A stretch of 13,035 bases of DNA from an uncultured Flavobacteriales bacterium (GCA_913059105.1 CAJXRL010000050.1:1-13035), one strand, 5' to 3'. Positions 1 through 6,428 are shown, counted from the stretch's first letter. Notes: generated by a model from the letters alone, not told the origin. Numbers and translations: made by a program.

Positions 1-33
1 TCTCGTGGGCTCGGAGATGTGTATAAGAGACAG
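1..33. other. Nextera (Tn5) sequencing adapter remnant, not genomic
   Basis: The first 33 bases match the Illumina Nextera read-2 transposase adapter, lacking only its first G. Positions 15-33 are the 19-bp Tn5 mosaic end AGATGTGTATAAGAGACAG. This sequence is added in library preparation and should have been trimmed. True genomic sequence starts at about position 34. It shows the contig end is a read end, not a biological boundary. Confidence 0.98.
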
Positions 34-632
34 CCTTTCGTATTATAAATGATCATCGAATCTCGCTTTGCGAAACAAATAAGATCCAATTGATTGAATG
101 TAATTTTAGGAAGGCTATCGTATGCAAATAAATAATTACTATTATTTGCAGACCAAATGGTACTTGCAGAGCTGTACATCACATTGTCCCTAAATAAGCC
201 GTTACAGAAGTCAAGAAATTGTGTAAAATTTCTTGACTTTCGCTTTTGTAGGAGTTCTAAAAGAATACCTTGCCAAGATTCAAAACTCTCATCCGTTTGA
301 TTTGAATCCACAACAAAACTTCCAACGGTAAATAAGTAATTTCTAAAGTCGGGAAATGCCCGTAGTTTCTTTTTAAGCATAATATTAGAAACAGCATAAA
401 CACCCTCACGTTGCTTCTCAGAAAAATAACCTCCGTACCATACTGCTTCAAATTGTTTCATAAAGCCTTTCCCCTCTTTTCGGGCATTGGCCAGATAGCT
501 TTCCATTTCATTGAAAAAGGCTATGGAATCTGATGAAAACTTGTCAGGAGTCTGAGCTGACAAGCTTCTTGAAGCAAGGATGAACACTGCTATTAGCAAT
601 GTTTTTAAGAATATCTTAAATGAACTCTTCAT
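34..632 (-). CDS. Secreted protein of unknown function, N-terminal part only
   Basis: An open frame starts at the ATG at 632-630 and runs to the contig edge with no stop, giving 199 complete codons of real sequence. The N-terminus is a clear signal peptide: a short basic start (MKSSFK), a hydrophobic stretch at about residues 7-20, and a probable signal peptidase I site after SLSAQ (about residue 27). The mature part is rich in aromatic and charged residues, with no cysteine pattern or catalytic motif I recognise. From memory, it resembles the start of long uncharacterised secreted Bacteroidota proteins, but I could not check this. The frame stays open through the adapter and would add the false residues CLLYTSPSPR. 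Codon use looks like that of its neighbours. It lies downstream of the prmA operon on the same strand, 177 bases after the small membrane ORF, and probably has its own promoter. Confidence 0.8.
208..239. repeat. 13-bp perfect inverted repeat inside the partial secreted-protein gene
   Basis: The arms at 208-220 (AAGTCAAGAAATT) and 227-239 (AATTTCTTGACTT) are exact reverse complements, separated by 6 bases (GTGTAA). The repeat lies within coding sequence, at about residues 132-142 of the partial gene, so both arms also encode protein. It would form a strong hairpin in mRNA. No function is assigned. Confidence 0.85.
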
Positions 633-653
633 GTATAGCGATTTGTTAGTAAA

Positions 654-677
654 GTAAGCAATTTAAATAATGCTTAC
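654..677. repeat. 7-bp inverted repeat upstream of the secreted-protein gene
   Basis: The arms GTAAGCA (654-660) and TGCTTAC (671-677) flank a 10-base AT-only centre. The repeat ends 22 bases upstream of the ATG at 632, so it lies in the likely leader or promoter of that gene. It could be an operator for a dimeric regulator or a leader hairpin. With only 7 bp per arm, chance is also possible. Confidence 0.5.
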
Positions 678-721
678 AAAACCTATTCCATAAAGAGACA
701 CAAGCTTTTATCAACGAATTG

Positions 722-747
722 TTGAAACAAAAAATCCATTGTTTCAA
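722..747. repeat. 9-bp inverted repeat between the prmA operon and the next gene
   Basis: The arms TTGAAACAA (722-730) and TTGTTTCAA (739-747) are exact reverse complements with an 8-base loop. The repeat lies past the end of the minus-strand prmA operon and upstream of the next minus-strand gene, where a terminator would fit. On the minus strand, however, it is not followed by a clear run of T, so a weak terminator, an mRNA 3'-end stabiliser and an operator are all possible. Confidence 0.5.
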
Positions 748-809
748 ATGCAGCGAAAACATTTAATTTGCAATTTTCCACTGACAACTCTTATTAAAAA
801 GTTAATATT

Positions 810-965
810 TTAAAGACTTCCAGTAGTAACTAACTTATGCAACTTAATGCTAAACAAAATAACAACGAAAATAATCGCCAACCATTTCTTCCAAGTATAG
901 CTTTTAAGGTCATCCGTAAACAGATAGAAACGAGACTTAAGTCCGTCTTTCTTAATTTTGGCCAT
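810..965 (-). CDS. Small single-pass membrane protein, 51 residues
   Basis: This ORF starts at an ATG (965-963) inside the last codons of prmA and overlaps that gene by 14 bases in another frame. It ends with TAA at 810-812. The product is strongly basic at the N-terminus (MAKIKKDGLKSR) and has one hydrophobic segment at about residues 29-40 (LAIIFVVILFSI), flanked by lysines and histidine. It reads as a small membrane-anchored peptide with the N-terminus probably in the cytoplasm. The tight overlap suggests translational coupling to prmA as the last gene of the operon. I do not recognise a family. A chance ORF is possible, but the basic-then-hydrophobic layout and the operon position favour a real gene. 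Confidence 0.55.
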   Translation of the reverse strand: MAKIKKDGLKSRFYLFTDDLKSYTWKKWLAIIFVVILFSIKLHKLVTTGSL

Positions 966-1803
966 GCTTTTGAAATTTCAATCCACACCAAGTCTCTTTC
1001 TCCAATTTTTCTACTAAATTATAGCCACCAAGTTCTTTTGCTGAAATTAAATCATCGACATCAGTAACGTAAAACCCACTTAACAAAAGTAGCCCACCAC
1101 TCTTTAAGAACGAGTTATAGGTCCCAAACTGACTTAACAATATGTTTTTATTGATATTAGCAATGACAACATCATACTGTTTCCCAATTGAAGAAATTAC
1201 CTCTTCCCCTCCATAATAAGCTGCAACCTCAGTATTGTTGCGCATAAAATTCTCTTTCATATTCTCGAAAGCCCATTCCTCAATATCAATTGCTTCAACT
1301 TCTCTTGCTCCCATTTTATTAGCTAAAATTGCCAATATTCCTGTACCGCTTCCCATGTCTAATATAACTTTTCCTTCGAAGTCAATATTTTTCATCAATT
1401 CAACCATCATTTGAGTAGTTTGATGATGTCCAGTTCCAAAAGACATTTTAGGCTCTATAATTATTTCATGTTTAAAGCTTGGTTTCTCTGGATGAAATGG
1501 CGCTCTTATATAGCAGAAATCCTCAACTTCAACTGCATCAAAATTCTCTTCCCACTTCTGATTCCAATTTACTTTCTCAATTTTCTCTGCACTAAAGGAA
1601 ATCTCAACTAAGCCCTCAAATTGCTCAAAAGCATTGGTCACATCAGATTCAATATAGTCGTTTTCTAAAATATATGCTTTCACCAAAGATTTGTCTTCTT
1701 CTTCCAAAAAACTATCGAAAGGCAATTCGCCTAATTGGGCAACTACAATCTCGTTAAAAGGACGAAAAGGGGATAATTTTATACTTACTTCAATGTAATC
1801 CAT
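952..1803 (-). CDS. prmA: Ribosomal protein L11 methyltransferase
   Basis: PrmA trimethylates lysines and the N-terminal amino group of ribosomal protein L11 in the cytoplasm, using S-adenosylmethionine (SAM). The 283-residue product has the family layout: an N-terminal L11-binding domain (about 1-95), a linker, and a Rossmann methyltransferase domain. The PrmA hallmark FGTGHHQTT is at about 122-130. SAM motif I, LDMGSGTG, is at 148-155. The acidic motif II residues are at about 172-175 (DIEE), and the ANIN motif that replaces NPPY is at 215-218. Length fits the family, which is about 290 in most bacteria. The start ATG lies only 3 bases after the tpiA stop, so the two are cotranscribed and probably translationally coupled. 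L11 methylation is dispensable in E. coli; nothing here shows a special role. Confidence 0.95.
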   Translation of the reverse strand: MDYIEVSIKLSPFRPFNEIVVAQLGELPFDSFLEEEDKSLVKAYILENDYIESDVTNAFEQFEGLVEISFSAEKIEKVNWNQKWEENFDAVEVEDFCYIRAPFHPEKPSFKHEIIIEPKMSFGTGHHQTTQMMVELMKNIDFEGKVILDMGSGTGILAILANKMGAREVEAIDIEEWAFENMKENFMRNNTEVAAYYGGEEVISSIGKQYDVVIANINKNILLSQFGTYNSFLKSGGLLLLSGFYVTDVDDLISAKELGGYNLVEKLEKETWCGLKFQKHGQN

Positions 1804-1806
1804 AGT

Positions 1807-2559
1807 TTAAAGTGCGTTATAAATGCCTAAAAAATCTTCTGCTTTTAACGCTGCTCCACCAATTAAACCGCCATCAACATCTGGTTTTGAAAACAACTCA
1901 GCGGCATTACTAGCTTTGCAACTTCCACCATATAAAATAGAAGTATTCTCAGCTATCGTTTCACCCATTTTTTCAGCGACTTGCGATCTGATGAAAGCAT
2001 GAATTTCTTGAGCCTGTTCAGCGGTAGCTGTTTCTCCGGTACCAATTGCCCAAACTGGTTCGTAAGCAATAACCACCTTTTCAAAATCGGTTTTCGATAA
2101 TTTCCAAAGCACCTCCAATTGATCTTCAATCACATCAAAGTGCTCCCCTTCTTTTCTATCTTCTAACAACTCTCCACAACAGAAAATAGGCTGAATCTCC
2201 TTTACCAACAGCTGTTTGCATTTTTGATACAGTTCTTCATTGTCTTCAAAAAAGAATGCCCTTCTTTCCGAATGACCTACTAAGCAGTATTGAGTATGTA
2301 CTGATTTCAACATTTCTGAAGAAATCTCACCAGTAAATGCTCCTTTCCCAGACGTATGGCAGTTTTGCGCTCCCAATCCAATCTCACTTTTATCAAACAA
2401 TTCTGCTAGAGCAGATAGATGTATGAAAGGAGGACAAACTACTAGTTTCTTATTCGAATCCGATGGATTGAAATCCTTAACCAACTCATTCGCTATGTCA
2501 ATTCCTTCCTGGAAGTTTTTGTTCATCTTCCAATTTCCCGCTACAATTTTCTTTCTCAT
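1807..2559 (-). CDS. tpiA: Triosephosphate isomerase
   Basis: TpiA interconverts dihydroxyacetone phosphate and glyceraldehyde 3-phosphate in glycolysis and gluconeogenesis. The 250-residue product is a complete TIM barrel. Catalytic residues are visible: Asn9 and Lys11 in AGNWKMN, His96 in VGHSERR, and Glu167 in AYEPVWAIGTG, followed by the flexible loop 6. The phosphate-binding glycines are at 211-212 and 234-235. I chose the ATG at 2559-2557 because MRKKIVAGNWKMN is the usual family N-terminus. An in-frame ATG 54 bases upstream would add 18 unrelated residues and overlap the permease gene. The gene starts 10 bases after the permease stop and ends 3 bases before prmA. Confidence 0.98.
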   Translation of the reverse strand: MRKKIVAGNWKMNKNFQEGIDIANELVKDFNPSDSNKKLVVCPPFIHLSALAELFDKSEIGLGAQNCHTSGKGAFTGEISSEMLKSVHTQYCLVGHSERRAFFFEDNEELYQKCKQLLVKEIQPIFCCGELLEDRKEGEHFDVIEDQLEVLWKLSKTDFEKVVIAYEPVWAIGTGETATAEQAQEIHAFIRSQVAEKMGETIAENTSILYGGSCKASNAAELFSKPDVDGGLIGGAALKAEDFLGIYNAL

Positions 2560-2569
2560 TTTGATTTGG

Positions 2570-3640
2570 TTATACCCGTACTCTTGGGTCAAGAACTCCG
2601 TAGAGTATGTCAACTAAAATATTAATGACGACAAAGATAACCGCAATAATTAAAACGGCTCCCATCACTATGGGTAAGTCATATTTCTCCAATGCATTCA
2701 CAAGTTCCCAGCCAATTCCTTTCCAAGAGAATATTATTTCTACAAAAAATGAACCAGCCATTAGACTTGCAAACATTCCTGATATTGCCGTAACTACAGG
2801 ATTTAAGGCATTCTTCAAAGCATGCCCAAAAAGTGTTGATCTCAGTGTTAATCCTTTCGCTCTTGCGGTACGAACATAATCCATAGATAGAACTTCCAAC
2901 ATGGAATTCCTACTCAATTGCAAAACAACAGACAATGGCCGAATACCAAGTGTTAATGCGGGTAAAACTAAATTTGTCCAATTAATGTACTCTCCTCGCC
3001 CCAAATCGTCTACCTCATACAAACTTCCTGACATATTCAATCCTGTCCAATCAGACCAGACATACCCAAATAACCAAGCAAATATTATTCCTACAAAAAA
3101 AGATGGAAGAGCCATGCCCGAAGTAGCTACCAACAATAATATTTTATCAATCCAAGAATCTTTGTACAGGGCAGATAAAACACCTAACAAAATCCCCAAT
3201 ATGCTTGCAAAAATGATAGCGGCCAATGCTAAAACCGCAGTTTCCGGTAGACTTTCAAACAAAATAGAGGAAACTTTTTTCTTCGCCTGGTATGATTTTC
3301 TAAGATACGGAGCTTTGCCAACTATTTTAAAATCATCTGAAGAAAATAAAATTGTACCTCCGAATTTAGATGATTTGTAAAAACTACCATCCTCTGGCTG
3401 GTTCGAATGATAAGATATTGGGGATAAATCATTCAGATACAACGTATATTGATAAAAGATACTTTTATCAAGTCCTAACTCTCGGTTAATTTCATCAATC
3501 GCAGCTTGGTCCGCTCTCTGGCCCAGCATCATTCTCGCAGGGTCGCCAGGTAAAATATTGAAGATAAAGAACACAAGTGTCAACACCCCAAAAAGGACAA
3601 AAAAACCGTAAATCAAACGCCGAATGACAAAAGCTAACAC
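2570..3640 (-). CDS. DppB-type ABC transporter permease (peptide/nickel family)
   Basis: This is an inner-membrane permease subunit of the binding-protein-dependent ABC family that imports di- and oligopeptides or nickel. The 356-residue product starts with a transmembrane segment (about 8-30) followed by the DppB-type LPGDPA motif (30-35). More membrane segments lie at about 132-156, 166-192, 283-300 and 324-347. The cytoplasmic EAA loop that contacts the ATPase is at about 254-281 (DYVRTARAKGL, then NALNP). The first periplasmic loop is long (about 60-125). The start is GTG (3640-3638), 4 bases after the upstream stop; no ATG fits. No partner permease, ATPase or binding protein is present in the window, so the substrate is unknown. 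It sits between a DoxX-like gene and tpiA, in one operon. Confidence 0.88.
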   Translation of the reverse strand: MLAFVIRRLIYGFFVLFGVLTLVFFIFNILPGDPARMMLGQRADQAAIDEINRELGLDKSIFYQYTLYLNDLSPISYHSNQPEDGSFYKSSKFGGTILFSSDDFKIVGKAPYLRKSYQAKKKVSSILFESLPETAVLALAAIIFASILGILLGVLSALYKDSWIDKILLLVATSGMALPSFFVGIIFAWLFGYVWSDWTGLNMSGSLYEVDDLGRGEYINWTNLVLPALTLGIRPLSVVLQLSRNSMLEVLSMDYVRTARAKGLTLRSTLFGHALKNALNPVVTAISGMFASLMAGSFFVEIIFSWKGIGWELVNALEKYDLPIVMGAVLIIAVIFVVINILVDILYGVLDPRVRV

Positions 3641-3644
3641 AAGC

Positions 3645-4913
3645 TTATCTCAATTCATCAATTGCAGGAACATTGCTGTGATGCCACTTCCCTAGAACTG
3701 TTCCATTCTCCAAATACATAATGCCCGGATTTGAACGTAACATTGTTTTTAGAACAATCCCATCAGTTACATAAAAGTCAAAGTTTAAATCGTGCTCTTT
3801 GATTAGCTTATTTTTCAATTCCTGTCCTGCAGATGATAATCCATAAACTTTAATGCCTTTTTCCTGGGCTTGTCTTGTCAACTCATTAATTGTTTTAAGA
3901 TTTTCTTTGTCTGCCAAATTCATGTCATAACAAACTATCCAAAGTGCTTTTTCTTCCGCTAAAATCAAATCCGTTAATTCTTTATCTTGATGGTTTGAAA
4001 TTGTCAAATCGGTAATCTTAGCTTCATCTCCTTCTACTATTAACTCATTATCGGTGCTTAACCACTCCCACTCTTTGTCTTCCCAAATTTTTGAAGCGTT
4101 GAAATTAGCATTCGTAAATTCTTTCGTTTCTCCAGTTTTTATATTTTTGTACACCAAAATGTTTTCATAAACTGGCTGCGTTGCTCCCTCAGGTAAAGTC
4201 ATTTGCTCGGGTAAATTCTTTCCAACAGCATATGGTCTAAAATCTTTGAATGGCAAGTCAGTTGTTGAACCAATAGTTAAATATAGACTGTAAATAATCG
4301 AAATCGCAATTGCCACGTTCCCTGGAAGTTGATTTTTGTTAGGCAATGCATATTTCACAATTGCAGCGATCCAAAGTGTAGCAAAAATCCATGCCTCCAT
4401 ATTCCAATCTAGCATTTCTGATAATCCAAGCATTATTACCGTTGAAATAATGAACATAGAAGCTATTTGTTTGCCTTCTTCAAACGGCTTGATTTCATTT
4501 CGTTTGAAAAATATTACCAAGATGAAAAACAGCAATATCAAATCTTTGTAAAAAGATTGCCAAGGTGTTAATGGAATTGCGTCACCAAAACAACCGCAAG
4601 AACGTACTATTTCGAATATGGCAGAAGCTCCTGTTAAGATGGTAAAAAAGCCGATCATTAATAGTAGTGACCAAGAAATTTCTTTCATTCGCCAACCAAC
4701 TAAAACAGCAACGCCCATAATAATTTCTGCAATACATAAAGCTGCTGCTAAAGGAACCAATATAGAATGTAACCATTCCCAATTCATTCCAAACTCTACA
4801 AAATACTCTTCTAGTTTGTATGAAAACCCTAAAGGATCGTTTGCTTTAACTACACCGCTAAAGATAAAAAGGTTACCTACAATTATTCTGGCTATGGTTA
4901 CAAGGTATTTCAT
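3645..4913 (-). CDS. BT_3928-like membrane protein: DoxX/MauE-type domain plus C-terminal soluble domain
   Basis: The 422-residue product begins with a DoxX/MauE-like four-helix membrane domain (about 5-22, 48-74, 80-101 and 121-137) containing the family motif SCGCFGD at 105-111. Three more membrane segments follow (about 150-165, 172-190 and 198-214). A soluble region of about 200 residues comes next. Its last part (about 310-422, with ALWIVCYDM, KVYGLSS and PGIMYLENGTVLGKW) reads like a thioredoxin fold without a CXXC pair. The layout matches the Bacteroidota BT_3928 family, often found near tpiA, folP and DUF1599 genes. The exact role is not established. A part in envelope redox or thiol chemistry is inferred from MauE and DoxX relatives and the paired cysteines 106 and 108. 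It is the first gene of the permease-tpiA-prmA operon. Confidence 0.85.
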   Translation of the reverse strand: MKYLVTIARIIVGNLFIFSGVVKANDPLGFSYKLEEYFVEFGMNWEWLHSILVPLAAALCIAEIIMGVAVLVGWRMKEISWSLLLMIGFFTILTGASAIFEIVRSCGCFGDAIPLTPWQSFYKDLILLFFILVIFFKRNEIKPFEEGKQIASMFIISTVIMLGLSEMLDWNMEAWIFATLWIAAIVKYALPNKNQLPGNVAIAISIIYSLYLTIGSTTDLPFKDFRPYAVGKNLPEQMTLPEGATQPVYENILVYKNIKTGETKEFTNANFNASKIWEDKEWEWLSTDNELIVEGDEAKITDLTISNHQDKELTDLILAEEKALWIVCYDMNLADKENLKTINELTRQAQEKGIKVYGLSSAGQELKNKLIKEHDLNFDFYVTDGIVLKTMLRSNPGIMYLENGTVLGKWHHSNVPAIDELR

Positions 4914-4932
4914 ATTTTTTTGTTTATTTATT

Positions 4933-4940
4933 CAAAAATA
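4933..4940 (-). promoter_or_regulatory. Bacteroidota -7 promoter element for the BT_3928-permease-tpiA-prmA operon
   Basis: On the minus strand this reads TATTTTTG, a perfect match to the Bacteroidota -7 consensus TAnnTTTG. It lies 19 bases upstream of the ATG at 4913, in the 64-base gap after the DUF1599 gene. An upstream TTG lies about 24 bases away, slightly beyond the usual spacing for a -33 element. Between the box and the ATG the leader is A-rich (AATAAATAAACAAAAAAAT), as is common for Bacteroidota translation starts. Confidence 0.5.
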
Positions 4941-4977
4941 GAGAAGGAAACTTCAAGATTTTTCCAATTAACAGGCG

Positions 4978-5529
4978 TTAACGCTTTTCGTTTTCTTTTT
5001 CCATTTTAATCAATGCAAAAATGGAATAATTTACCATGTCTAAATAATTTGCATCTACTCCTTCAGACATAATTGTCTTGCCTTTATTGTCTTCTATTTG
5101 CTTAATTCTTAGAATCTTTTGAAGTATTAAATCGGTAAGAGAAGAAATTCTCATTTCACGCCAAGCTTCGTCATAGTCGTGGTTCTTATTTTCCATTAGA
5201 CTTTTTGCAGTAGCAATGTATTTTACATACAAACTCCTTGCTACTTCTTGATTTAATTCAGTGTCTTCACTATAGCCCAACTCCAATTGCACTAAAGCCA
5301 TGACTGAGTAATTCACAATCCCAATAAATTCCGGTTGAACACCTTCATCTACTCTGCTACTCCCTTTCTCTTCAATGCTTCTAATTCGTTTAGCTTTGAT
5401 ATATAATTGATCAGTCAACGAACTAGTACGCAACACTCTCCATGCCGTACCGTAATCGTGCATTTTATTATTAAAAACATCTTGACAAATTTTCACCGCA
5501 TTGTCATATTGTTCTGAAGTATTCGCCAT
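4978..5529 (-). CDS. DUF1599 (Nmad1) protein made of two tandem domain copies
   Basis: The 183-residue product consists of two copies of the same domain of about 70 residues, at about 11-83 and 105-177. Each carries HDYxxAW (24-30 and 117-123), then R-x-SSLTD (34-40 and 127-133), an RI-x-x-IE stretch, an EGV motif and IVNYS/MVNYS followed by AL-x-x-xE. This is the DUF1599 family, also named nucleotide modification associated domain 1. The fold is expected to be all-helical. The biochemical activity is not known to me, and the repeated His-Asp-Tyr-Trp pattern suggests a conserved site in each half. There is no signal peptide, so it is cytoplasmic. Start codons of this gene and divergent folP are only 22 bases apart, and it lies upstream of the BT_3928 operon. 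Confidence 0.88.
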   Translation of the reverse strand: MANTSEQYDNAVKICQDVFNNKMHDYGTAWRVLRTSSLTDQLYIKAKRIRSIEEKGSSRVDEGVQPEFIGIVNYSVMALVQLELGYSEDTELNQEVARSLYVKYIATAKSLMENKNHDYDEAWREMRISSLTDLILQKILRIKQIEDNKGKTIMSEGVDANYLDMVNYSIFALIKMEKENEKR

Positions 5530-5539
5530 GCTTTTCTCT

Positions 5540-5547
5540 TATTTTTG
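5540..5547 (+). promoter_or_regulatory. -7 promoter element of folP, four bases before its ATG
   Basis: TATTTTTG is a perfect match to the Bacteroidota -7 consensus TAnnTTTG. It is followed by ATTG and then the folP ATG at 5552. With the usual distance from box to transcription start, the mRNA would begin at or next to the ATG, so folP may be translated as a leaderless message. I see no convincing -33 TTTG at the best spacing. Confidence 0.45.
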
Positions 5548-5551
5548 ATTG

Positions 5552-6418
5552 ATGCAATTAGCGAACGAATTTAATCCTTTTCAAAACAAGTACTCCATCA
5601 ATTGCAAGGGAGTTTTAATGGATTTTTCCACACCCAAAATTATGGGCATTGTGAATTTGACTCCTGATTCATTTTTCACCGGCAGTAGGTTTCAGGCAGA
5701 AAAGGAAATATTGATTCAAGTAGAAAAAATGCTATCTGACGGTGCTGACATTATTGATCTTGGGCCTTTCTCTTCTCAACCAAATTCCGATTTTATAACA
5801 ATCGAACAAGAAAAAGATAGATTGATTTCTCCTTTAAAGAAAATTATTCAAGAATTTCCAAATGCGATTCTTTCAATTGATACGTATAGATCTAAAATTG
5901 CAAAAAGATCTGTTGAAGAAGGCGCAGCAATTATCAATGACATTTCTGGCGGAGATTTGGACGAAAAAATGTTTGAAACCATAGCCGAATTGCAAGTCCC
6001 TTATATTCTAATGCATATGAAAGGCACTCCGAAAACGATGCAACTTGCGCCTAAATATGTTGATGTATTTAATGAGATATACAAAAGCTTTTCAACAAAG
6101 CTTTTACGATTAAATTCTGTCGGAGCAAATGATGTTATTTTGGACGTAGGATTTGGGTTTGGAAAAACCCTAGAACACAATTACACCTTATTGAAAAAAT
6201 TACCATACTTCAATTCGTTACAACGTCCTATTTTGGCGGGAATTAGTAGAAAAGGAATGATCCAGAATATAATTGGCAGTAATGCGGAAAATGCTTTAAA
6301 TGGAACTACGGCAGCTCATGTGCTGGCACTGCAAAATGGAGCAAACATTTTAAGGGTGCACGATGTGAAAGAAGCAAAAGAAGCAATTCAGATTGTAGAC
6401 TTTTATCAAAAGCAGTAA
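5552..6418 (+). CDS. folP: Dihydropteroate synthase
   Basis: FolP condenses 6-hydroxymethyl-dihydropterin pyrophosphate with p-aminobenzoate to make dihydropteroate for folate synthesis, and is the sulfonamide target. The 288-residue TIM-barrel protein shows the signatures MGIVNLTPDSFF (31-42), SIDTYRSKIA (108-117), INDISGG (128-134), MHMKGTPKTMQ (154-164), LDVGFGFGKT (197-206), GISRKG (230-235) and the terminal RVHDV (268-272). Two sites differ from the usual sequence. The loop that normally reads S-T/S-R-P-G is SSQPN at 74-78, with Gln for the phosphate-binding Arg. SRKS is SRKG at 232-235. I chose the ATG at 5552; a TTG just before it is in frame but unlikely. About 13 residues precede the usual N-terminus. 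The gene is followed 10 bases later by cdaA and probably shares its transcript. Confidence 0.93.
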   Translation: MQLANEFNPFQNKYSINCKGVLMDFSTPKIMGIVNLTPDSFFTGSRFQAEKEILIQVEKMLSDGADIIDLGPFSSQPNSDFITIEQEKDRLISPLKKIIQEFPNAILSIDTYRSKIAKRSVEEGAAIINDISGGDLDEKMFETIAELQVPYILMHMKGTPKTMQLAPKYVDVFNEIYKSFSTKLLRLNSVGANDVILDVGFGFGKTLEHNYTLLKKLPYFNSLQRPILAGISRKGMIQNIIGSNAENALNGTTAAHVLALQNGANILRVHDVKEAKEAIQIVDFYQKQ

Positions 6419-6428
6419 TATTGTGAAT

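Noticed and set aside
15..33. Tn5 mosaic end as a sign of a real transposon end
   Set aside because: It is joined to the synthetic Nextera tail at the very end of the contig, and no transposase or target duplication is present. This is library adapter.
257..451. Short minus-strand open frame starting at 451
   Set aside because: It lies in another frame of the secreted-protein gene, which has a longer frame, a signal peptide and a better start at 632.
2560..2613. Upstream ATG at 2613 as the start of tpiA
   Set aside because: It would add 18 residues not found in the family and overlap the permease gene; the ATG at 2559 gives the standard N-terminus.
2901..3380. Plus-strand open frame of 159 codons opposite the permease gene
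   Set aside because: It is a shadow of the well-supported permease on the other strand, with no recognisable domain.
5549..5551. TTG start for folP directly before the ATG
   Set aside because: The adjacent ATG is the more likely start and lies at a consistent distance from the -7 element.
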